A DNA stretch of 21,688 nucleotides from CAZJYI01 sp964550025 (GTDB lineage Bacteria; Verrucomicrobiota; Kiritimatiellia; UBA8416; CAYOBW01). The DNA lies in assembly GCA_964550025.1 (NCBI GenBank), contig CAZJYI010000173.1, positions 1 through 21,688 on the forward strand. Direction: 5' to 3'. A model generated the notes under the pieces. The model did not search any database. It was not told the origin of the DNA and saw only the letters and a program-made list of their open reading frames with translations. Position numbers and translations under genes: made by a program. Positions 12,259 through 18,816 of this stretch are shown piece after piece. Numbering within the stretch: the stretch's first letter is position 1; every line of letters begins with the position of its first letter.

Positions 12259-14711
12259 GTTTCATCAGCGGAACATTTCTGACTGCTCTTGTGGCGGCTC
12301 TCGGGCCGACGATCATCCACCTTCTGAACCGCAGGCGTTTCCGCACCATCGAGTGGGCTGCCATGGATTTCCTCGAGTCCGCCGTCCGCCGCAGCAAACG
12401 CGCCGTGGAGCTCCGCGACCTGCTGCTGCTCTTCCTGCGGACACTGACGGTCGCACTTTTTGTCCTGGCGTTGGCCCAGCCCTTCTGGTCCGGGGGGAAC
12501 GGCAAACTGTACGGGGGTGAACCGGTCCACGCCGTCGTCGTTGTCGACAACAGCCTGTCGATGGCCTACAAACCTCTGGACAAGAGCCTGCTGGACCTAG
12601 CGAAGAAGAGGGCCGGGGAGTTTATCAAGGAACTGCCCGAAGGTTCGCGAATCTCGGTTGTTCCGCTATGTGGCAGTGACAGCGCCCACCAGCAGACGGC
12701 CCACGCGTCTGCCGAGGACGCGCTGGAAGCGCTGGGCCGTCTTGAGGTTGCCGATCGCAGCGGGCGGGCGGGGGATGCCGCGGAGAAGGCGAAGCGCGCC
12801 TGCCGGGGAGTGGGCGATATCCTGACAAGCCGCGTGGTCATCTTCAGCGACATGCAGAGGTCAAGTTGGTCGGAGACCGACCTGGCGCGGTACTTCGAGG
12901 GACTGGACAACGTGCAGGTTGTCCCCGTCGGTCCGTCGGAGCGCGGCAACGCGTGGGTTGCGGATTTCCGGTTGCTTGACAACGTTGCCGACGTCGAGAC
13001 CCCGGCCGTTTTCGCTGCCACGGTCCGCTACGAAGGTGAGGCGCCGAGGGACGGGGTGCGCGTGAGCCTCGAGGTGGGCGACGATATTGTCGACGACCGC
13101 ACGGTCAACCTTATCCCCGGGCAGCACCTCCGCCTTCTGTTCCGGCATCGTTTCGGCGTCGCCGGCACGTCCGCGGAACCGTTGTACGTTCCCGTACACG
13201 TACGCATCTCGGCCGACGAACTTCCGGAGGACAATTTCCGCTCGCTGGTTGTTCCCGTCGTGGCCAGGATGCCGGTCGTGTTCGTGGACCAGCACGGTGA
13301 GCGCGAGATGCCGCGCATCAACCGCTACGGCGAAACATATCCCCTCAGGCGCCTGCTGGCGGCGAAGACCTCCAACGACCTGATGGGGCGGCGGCTCGTC
13401 TCCACGCGGCACCTGACGATGGACGAGCTCTCGCCCGAGCACTTGAGCGCGGCCCGCCTCGTGGCGATCGCCGGCGTGCGGTCACCTTCCGCCGAAGCGG
13501 CGGACTTGCTGCGGCAGTATGTTCAAAAGGGCGGGCAGCTCTTCATTGCCGCCGGTGCGACCTTTGATCCCGTGGCGTGGACCGACGTGGCATGGCGCGA
13601 CGGCAACGGCATTCTGCCCGCGCCTTTGAACGACGTGGCCGTGGGGAAGCTCCCGCCGCCCGGCGTGGTCAAGTGGCCTGCATTCCGCCTCGACCTCGGT
13701 ACACTCAACGATGAGGCTTTCGATCTCGAGCTCACTGAGAGCGAACGCGGGGAAATCATGACCGCGCCGTTCTTCTACAAGGCGGTGGGCATGGACGCGG
13801 AGGCCATGGAGGCTTTCGAGACGGCTCAGCGCGAACGGATGGAGGAGTACCGGGAACGCCTGGCCGAATACATGGCCAACGAGAAGAAGTGGGCCCGGCT
13901 TGCGAGGTCCGGCAGGCTTTCCGAAACGGAGGCGCGGCGCAGGGAAGAGGACCGCGCCAAGTTCGAGCAGGTGGCGCGCGGCGGACTGGCCGGCGTTCCC
14001 GCGCGGCGTGTGATCGAGATGAGCAGTGACCAGCTCGTGGCCCTGACCCGTCCCGCCGTTATGGGCCGATACGACAACGGTGAGGTGTTCGCCATGCGCC
14101 GCAACATCGGCAAGGGAAGCGTGGTGATGATGACCAGCGGCTGCTATCCCGAGTGGAACAACATGGCGGCCGGGCCGTCGGTGCTGATCCTGGACGGCAT
14201 GGTGCGAAGTCTGCTGGCGCGGGCCCTGCCGAGAAGGAACCTGCAGCCGGTCAAGGAGATCGTTCTGCCGGTTTCCGCGGGTGACCAGGAAGCGGAGTTC
14301 CACGTCTACGCGCCGGGCCGGGAAGAACCCCAGTCGCTGGGCGCGGACCCGCTGACCGGAACGACGTTCGGTCTGAAGCTGACCGACGTTGGACGTCGCG
14401 GCGTCTATCGCGTCCGGCGCCTGCCCGACTCAGGCGGGACGGGCGCGCAACAGGGCGGGTGGTCCATGCTGCTGGCCGTAAACGGCGCGCCCGGCGAGAG
14501 CGAGTTGGCCGGTATCACGCAGAGCGATTTCAATGACAGGATCAAGGTGGACGGAATGCGGTGGGTCGGCCCGAAGCAACCCATCACCCTCGAAGGCGCA
14601 TCGATTCGCGGCCGCAATCTCTGGCAGGTCCTCATGGTCCTCGTCATGGTGTGTCTGTTTGCGGAGATGTTCATGCTGAGGGAGCAGGAAGGCGGGAAGA
14701 AGGCGGCATGA
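12255..14711 (+). CDS. BatA-like membrane protein with von Willebrand A domain
   Basis: This protein of 818 residues starts at an ATG overlapping the previous stop (ATGA). Residues 1-80 are the BatA N-terminal domain: a first membrane segment, then HLLNRRRFRTIEWAAMDFL and a second segment LLLLFLRTLTVALFVLALAQ. The VWA domain begins at VHAVVVVDNSLSMAY with the MIDAS motif D98-x-S100-x-S102; LTSRVVIFSDMQRSSW is a later strand of the same fold. Around residues 410-450 QYVQKGGQLFIAAGA suggests a glutamine-amidotransferase-like fold without visible catalytic Cys. A charged coiled-coil insert follows (about 515-570, rich in E, R and A). One C-terminal membrane helix (VLMVLVMVCLFAEMFML) ends it. The bulk is periplasmic. 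Related proteins work with MoxR ATPases, probably in assembling envelope complexes; the exact role is unknown. Confidence 0.88.
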   Translation: MSFISGTFLTALVAALGPTIIHLLNRRRFRTIEWAAMDFLESAVRRSKRAVELRDLLLLFLRTLTVALFVLALAQPFWSGGNGKLYGGEPVHAVVVVDNSLSMAYKPLDKSLLDLAKKRAGEFIKELPEGSRISVVPLCGSDSAHQQTAHASAEDALEALGRLEVADRSGRAGDAAEKAKRACRGVGDILTSRVVIFSDMQRSSWSETDLARYFEGLDNVQVVPVGPSERGNAWVADFRLLDNVADVETPAVFAATVRYEGEAPRDGVRVSLEVGDDIVDDRTVNLIPGQHLRLLFRHRFGVAGTSAEPLYVPVHVRISADELPEDNFRSLVVPVVARMPVVFVDQHGEREMPRINRYGETYPLRRLLAAKTSNDLMGRRLVSTRHLTMDELSPEHLSAARLVAIAGVRSPSAEAADLLRQYVQKGGQLFIAAGATFDPVAWTDVAWRDGNGILPAPLNDVAVGKLPPPGVVKWPAFRLDLGTLNDEAFDLELTESERGEIMTAPFFYKAVGMDAEAMEAFETAQRERMEEYRERLAEYMANEKKWARLARSGRLSETEARRREEDRAKFEQVARGGLAGVPARRVIEMSSDQLVALTRPAVMGRYDNGEVFAMRRNIGKGSVVMMTSGCYPEWNNMAAGPSVLILDGMVRSLLARALPRRNLQPVKEIVLPVSAGDQEAEFHVYAPGREEPQSLGADPLTGTTFGLKLTDVGRRGVYRVRRLPDSGGTGAQQGGWSMLLAVNGAPGESELAGITQSDFNDRIKVDGMRWVGPKQPITLEGASIRGRNLWQVLMVLVMVCLFAEMFMLREQEGGKKAA

Positions 14712-17140
14712 TCCGGCTGTTGGGCAAATTGTTCCTGATAGAAGACCTGTCCTCGATCCAGGGCTGGAAGATCACGTTTGGCGCTCCGTGGGCCCAGCGC
14801 TATCCCGTGCTCCTGATATTCGGAGTGATCGCGATTGCCGCCGCGGGGATTGTCTACTACGTGCGGTATCAGCACGTGGGGCGACATTATGGCCGGAACC
14901 TGATGGCGGCGTTCCGATCCGTCCTCCTGGTCATGCTGCTTGTTATCCTCGCCGAACCTATGATTTCTCTGACCGTCAGCGAGTATCCGCGCCCGCTCGT
15001 GGTGGCGCTGTTCGACGGCAGCGGCAGTATGGGCATTCGTGATCGTCTGCCCGGGGAGGCGACGAAACAGCTCGAGGCGGCGATGGACCCGGAGAAGCGT
15101 CCGGCGTCGCTGGAGGAGCAGAGCCGGCTTGACCTGGTGCAGCACGTGTTGTCCGGACCGGCGCAGGAGGCCCTGGCGGATGTGGCGAAGCACAACCGCA
15201 TCCGTGCTTACATCATGGACCGGGCCGACCACGTACGCGAGATTGACGTGTCGGCCCCGGGAGGTGGCGAGGAGATAGACGCGGCGCATGTGGCCGGCCA
15301 GTTGACGGCCGAGGGACCGGTCACTGCGCTGGGAAGCGCCCTTGATTGCCTGAACCGACGGCACAAGGGCCCGTTGCTCGCGGGCGTGGTGGTTTTCAGT
15401 GACTTCGACAGGAACGCCGGTCGTGACCCCGTCGCCGCGGCCAGGGAGCTGGGAGCGCCGCTGTTTACCGTCGGCGTCGGACCGCGTGAAGTCGTTGATC
15501 TGTCGGTCGACCTGCAGGCGCCGCTGGTTTTGAAGAGAGACGAGAAGGCGAGCGTTACCGTGCTCCTGCGGCAGACGGGGCTTACGGGCCGCTCGGCACA
15601 CGTGTCGCTCACGGCACGAAAGCAGGGGATGACCTCCGGACTTGATGTCCAGGGGGCGGCGGTTGCGGTCTCTCCGGCGCAGGTCGTCCCGTTGAAGAGC
15701 GCCCAGGTCACCTGCCAGATTCCTTTTCTGCCGACGGCCAGCGGGCGCTACGTGCTGGAGGCCAAGGTCGATCCGTTTCCTGACGAGGTGCTCGAGGACA
15801 ACAACAGCGCCGATCGCGAGGTCGCGGTGCGCGACGAGTCCCTGAAACTCTACTTCGTGGAGTACGAACCGACTTGGGAATGGCGTTTCGTCAAGGAGGT
15901 CTTCCATCGTGACCCCCTGATCGGAAGAAGAGGGTTCCGGACCTACCTGCGCTCGGCCGACTTCAAGGTCCGCCGGGACAACGAGCTGTTTGTCGAAACA
16001 CTGGAGCGGCCGCGGGCGGAGTTCTTTGCCAACGACGTGATCCTGCTCTCCGATGTTCCCGGGGAAATGCTGTCGCGGCCGTTCCAGGAGATGCTCGAGG
16101 AATACGTGAAGCAGTTCGGCGGCGGGCTGGTGGTTATCGCCGGCGCGCAGTACGGCATCGGTGAACTGAAGAACACGCTGATCGCCGACATGCTGCCCGT
16201 GGTGGTGGATCCGACCTCCAAGCCGGAGGTCAAGGACTTCCGGCTTCAGCTCGCCCCGGGGGCGGCGGACGAGGACTTCATGAACCTGGGCAGGGACGAA
16301 CACGAGAATCGGGTTGCGTGGGCCAACCTCGGCCGCCTTCCCTGGTTCCAGCCCGTTCTGCGGCGGCATCCCCTCGCGAGCGTCCTGGCCACTCATCCCT
16401 CCGAGCGTTGCGTTGACGACAGGGAGCGCCAGCCGATCATCGCCACCAGGTCGTGCGGCAAGGGCGAGGTCGTCTACATCGGCTTCAACGAGATGTGGCG
16501 CCTGCGCCGCAAGTACGGCGAGAAGTACTACCGGAGGTTCTGGGGCCAGTTGATCTACCGGCTTGGTCTCAGTCGCGCGCTGGGCTCCCAGAAACGGTTT
16601 GACGTGAGCGTTGAGCGGCCGATCTACCAGTCGGGCGACCAGGTGAGAGTTTCGGTTGAGGCGTACGACTTGAACTTCGATCCGCTGGACGTTCCCAAGC
16701 TGTCGGCGCGTCTGATTGCCGTCGACATGCTTGACGGGGACGGGGCGGCAGAGACAACGGTGTCCATTCCGCTGGCGCGCGGGGAGTTCGTGTACGAGAC
16801 GACTTTCCCGGTGTACACGTCCGGGCGGCATCGATTGCTTGTCCGCGACCCGGCCACCGGTGACGAGATAGAAGCCGGCTTCAAGGTTGCTTCCGTCTCG
16901 ATCGAACGGAGGAGCGCAGCGCGAGACTTCGAACTGCAGAAGAACCTCGCGGCCGAAACGGGGGGACAGCACGGCGAACTGCATGAAGTCTCGCGGTTGC
17001 TGGATGATATCCCTTCCGTGCGCGTCAGGGAAACGTCCGTGCACCGATTGGCCCTGTGGAACACCTGGGTTGTCCTGATTGCCGCCATCGCGCTTATGCT
17101 TGCCGAATGGCTAACCCGCAAACTGATGAACCTGCGATGA
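14708..17140 (+). CDS. Second membrane VWA protein with amidotransferase-like middle domain
   Basis: ATG 14708 overlaps the previous stop by 4 bp and follows a GAAGAAGG purine tract. The product has 810 residues. Two membrane helices lie at about 32-53 and 68-84, followed by the VWA strand RPLVVALFDGSGSMGI with MIDAS D103-x-S105-x-S107 and the later strand LLAGVVVFSDFDRNAG. A CARDB-like beta-sandwich follows (ARKQGM ... FPDEVLEDNNSADREVAV). The middle domain has YFVEYEPTWEWRFVKEVF, DVILLSDVPGEML and FGGGLVVIAGAQYGIGEL, the amidotransferase-like fold of this family without an obvious nucleophile. A further beta domain (RFDVSVERPIYQSGDQVRVS) precedes the C-terminal helix WVVLIAAIALMLAEW. It is probably paralogous in plan to the upstream BatA-like protein and part of the same complex. 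Overlaps the next gene (ATGA). Confidence 0.88.
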   Translation: MIRLLGKLFLIEDLSSIQGWKITFGAPWAQRYPVLLIFGVIAIAAAGIVYYVRYQHVGRHYGRNLMAAFRSVLLVMLLVILAEPMISLTVSEYPRPLVVALFDGSGSMGIRDRLPGEATKQLEAAMDPEKRPASLEEQSRLDLVQHVLSGPAQEALADVAKHNRIRAYIMDRADHVREIDVSAPGGGEEIDAAHVAGQLTAEGPVTALGSALDCLNRRHKGPLLAGVVVFSDFDRNAGRDPVAAARELGAPLFTVGVGPREVVDLSVDLQAPLVLKRDEKASVTVLLRQTGLTGRSAHVSLTARKQGMTSGLDVQGAAVAVSPAQVVPLKSAQVTCQIPFLPTASGRYVLEAKVDPFPDEVLEDNNSADREVAVRDESLKLYFVEYEPTWEWRFVKEVFHRDPLIGRRGFRTYLRSADFKVRRDNELFVETLERPRAEFFANDVILLSDVPGEMLSRPFQEMLEEYVKQFGGGLVVIAGAQYGIGELKNTLIADMLPVVVDPTSKPEVKDFRLQLAPGAADEDFMNLGRDEHENRVAWANLGRLPWFQPVLRRHPLASVLATHPSERCVDDRERQPIIATRSCGKGEVVYIGFNEMWRLRRKYGEKYYRRFWGQLIYRLGLSRALGSQKRFDVSVERPIYQSGDQVRVSVEAYDLNFDPLDVPKLSARLIAVDMLDGDGAAETTVSIPLARGEFVYETTFPVYTSGRHRLLVRDPATGDEIEAGFKVASVSIERRSAARDFELQKNLAAETGGQHGELHEVSRLLDDIPSVRVRETSVHRLALWNTWVVLIAAIALMLAEWLTRKLMNLR

Positions 17141-18762
17141 AAGAGCGTGGTACACTGTCCCCGCTGTACGGGGGCTTGAGACAGGTGAAGCGGTTCCGCC
17201 GCACCGTACGTGTCGGGTCGGCGGCATCGATGTTCGTGTCCGCACCGCTCTGGGCCCTGCTTGCCGCCATGTTACTCGATGTGACCATGGACATGGGCAA
17301 GCTCGAACGGGGCGTTACCTTCCTCATCTTCGTGGGCATCACTGTCTGGAGCTTTCGCCGCTTCATTCGGCCGGTCCTGGGAATCATGGAAAGTGAGCTC
17401 GAAACCGCCATGCTGGTGGAGGGAAAACACGATCTCAGCACGGACCTCGTGGCGGCCATGCAGTTCTCGGAAACGGGGCGTCCGCAGTTTGGATCGGATG
17501 AGCTCCGCGAAGCTACGATTGAACGGGCGGCGGGGCTGGCGCCGAAACTGGAATACCTTGCGGGATTCTCCCGCATAGAGCTCCACAAGCGACTATTGGT
17601 GTTTGCCGCTTCAGGCCTGGTCTTCGCGGGCACGATGGTCGTGTTTCCCGGCCATGCTTCCGCGTTCCTGAACCGCTTCTTTCTTGGCAACGCGCACTAT
17701 CCGACGGAGACCCTGATCGAGGCGGTCGAGTCGCCCGGGGCGGTCGCGGCGTTCGGTCTTCCGGTCACCTTCAACGTCCGCGCGGGCGGTGTGCTGCCGG
17801 AGAAGGGGCGGGTCAAGGTCCGCACGGCGTCCAGCGGCCTGTCCACGCAGGTGGAACTGTACCCTCTCAAGGACGCCCCGACGCTCTATACCGGCCAACT
17901 TCCGCGAGCATCGGACAAGTTCTCTTTTCAGGTGTTCCTGGGGGATGCGCACACAGACCCGCGTCCCGTGCGCCTGATACCGCTGGCCGTTGTCGCGGTG
18001 GACTTCGAGATCAAGACGCCGGAGTACGCGGCTGCCGAGTTCGCGGCGATTCCCAAGCGGCGCGGGGCCTGGGTCGCCCTGGAGGGGTCGTGCGTGGTGC
18101 CGGTCGTCACGGCCACGAACAAGACGCTCCGGTCGGCGCAGTTCACGGTCGACGAACAGGACTACCCCATGGAACAGGATAGGAACCGTTTCGTCTTGAG
18201 AGGGACCGGCAACCCCCTCAACAAGGTGGACAACACGGTGCGTTGGGAGGTCCAGGTGACGGATGGGGACGGTCTCAGCCTGGAGCGCCCCGTGGCCGGC
18301 GTGCTGCAGGTCCGGGCCGATCAACCACCCAACATTGCCATTGCCACGGCCACCCGCATGGTCTGGCCCGAAGCGGAGCCTAAGATCCGCTACAAGGCAC
18401 TGGATGACTACGCGCTCGACCGGGTCACGGCCACCATGAGCGTGCAGAGACTGGGCGAAGGGGGCGCGGATGCCCAGCCGGAAAGGAAGCTCGATATTGC
18501 CGCGGCGGTGAACCATGGCCGGGAGATTGAGGGCACGTTCAACCTGGACATCGACAAGCTCGGAGTGACGAAAGGAGATAGAATCTACATTTCGTTCGAA
18601 GCCCTGGACTACCGCGGGGATTTTCCGGGTCTGACGATGCAAAGCGAGCCGATGGTGCTTGAAGTCTCGGACCGCGAGGGTGTGCTCGAATCGCTGCGTG
18701 AGCAGGAAGAAGAGATCGAGAGGAAACTCGACCAGATTATTGACGCGCAGCTGGGGATTTGA
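17137..18762 (+). CDS. DUF4175-like membrane protein
   Basis: ATG 17137 overlaps the preceding stop (ATGA) and gives 541 residues. There are two membrane helices near the N-terminus (about 28-50 and 58-76), then a cytoplasmic helical stretch (MESELETAMLVEGKHDLSTD), a third helix LLVFAASGLVFAGTMVVF (about 153-170), and a long periplasmic part of beta-sandwich type. That part contains DDYALDRVTATMSV, similar to the DDYGL motif of DUF4175-like proteins in VWA operons. The end is a short coiled coil (LREQEEEIERKLDQIIDAQL). In relatives as I remember them this coiled coil continues into a long helical, Gln/Gly-rich region; here that part seems to be a separate gene, the next one, with its own signal peptide. 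Family assignment is tentative; operon membership is certain from the overlap. Confidence 0.7.
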   Translation: MKERGTLSPLYGGLRQVKRFRRTVRVGSAASMFVSAPLWALLAAMLLDVTMDMGKLERGVTFLIFVGITVWSFRRFIRPVLGIMESELETAMLVEGKHDLSTDLVAAMQFSETGRPQFGSDELREATIERAAGLAPKLEYLAGFSRIELHKRLLVFAASGLVFAGTMVVFPGHASAFLNRFFLGNAHYPTETLIEAVESPGAVAAFGLPVTFNVRAGGVLPEKGRVKVRTASSGLSTQVELYPLKDAPTLYTGQLPRASDKFSFQVFLGDAHTDPRPVRLIPLAVVAVDFEIKTPEYAAAEFAAIPKRRGAWVALEGSCVVPVVTATNKTLRSAQFTVDEQDYPMEQDRNRFVLRGTGNPLNKVDNTVRWEVQVTDGDGLSLERPVAGVLQVRADQPPNIAIATATRMVWPEAEPKIRYKALDDYALDRVTATMSVQRLGEGGADAQPERKLDIAAAVNHGREIEGTFNLDIDKLGVTKGDRIYISFEALDYRGDFPGLTMQSEPMVLEVSDREGVLESLREQEEEIERKLDQIIDAQLGI

Positions 18763-18768
18763 CTGGTG

Positions 18769-18799
18769 GACTCGCGACTCGCGACTTGCGACTCGCGAC
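18769..18799. repeat. 7-bp intergenic tandem repeat GACTCGC, 4.4 copies
   Basis: Four consecutive 7-mers GACTCGC, GACTCGC, GACTTGC and GACTCGC are followed by GAC, filling most of the 54-bp gap between the DUF4175-like gene and the next gene. The period is not a multiple of three, and the repeat is outside both reading frames. The core is rich in TCGCGA palindromes. Confidence 0.9.
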
Positions 18800-18816
18800 A
18801 TGTGGGAGCGTACATC

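Noticed and set aside
14405..17044. Minus-strand open frame of about 880 codons opposite the second VWA gene
   Set aside because: It is caused by high GC and codon bias. It is His/Arg-rich without domains, while the plus strand has clear VWA motifs and coupled starts.
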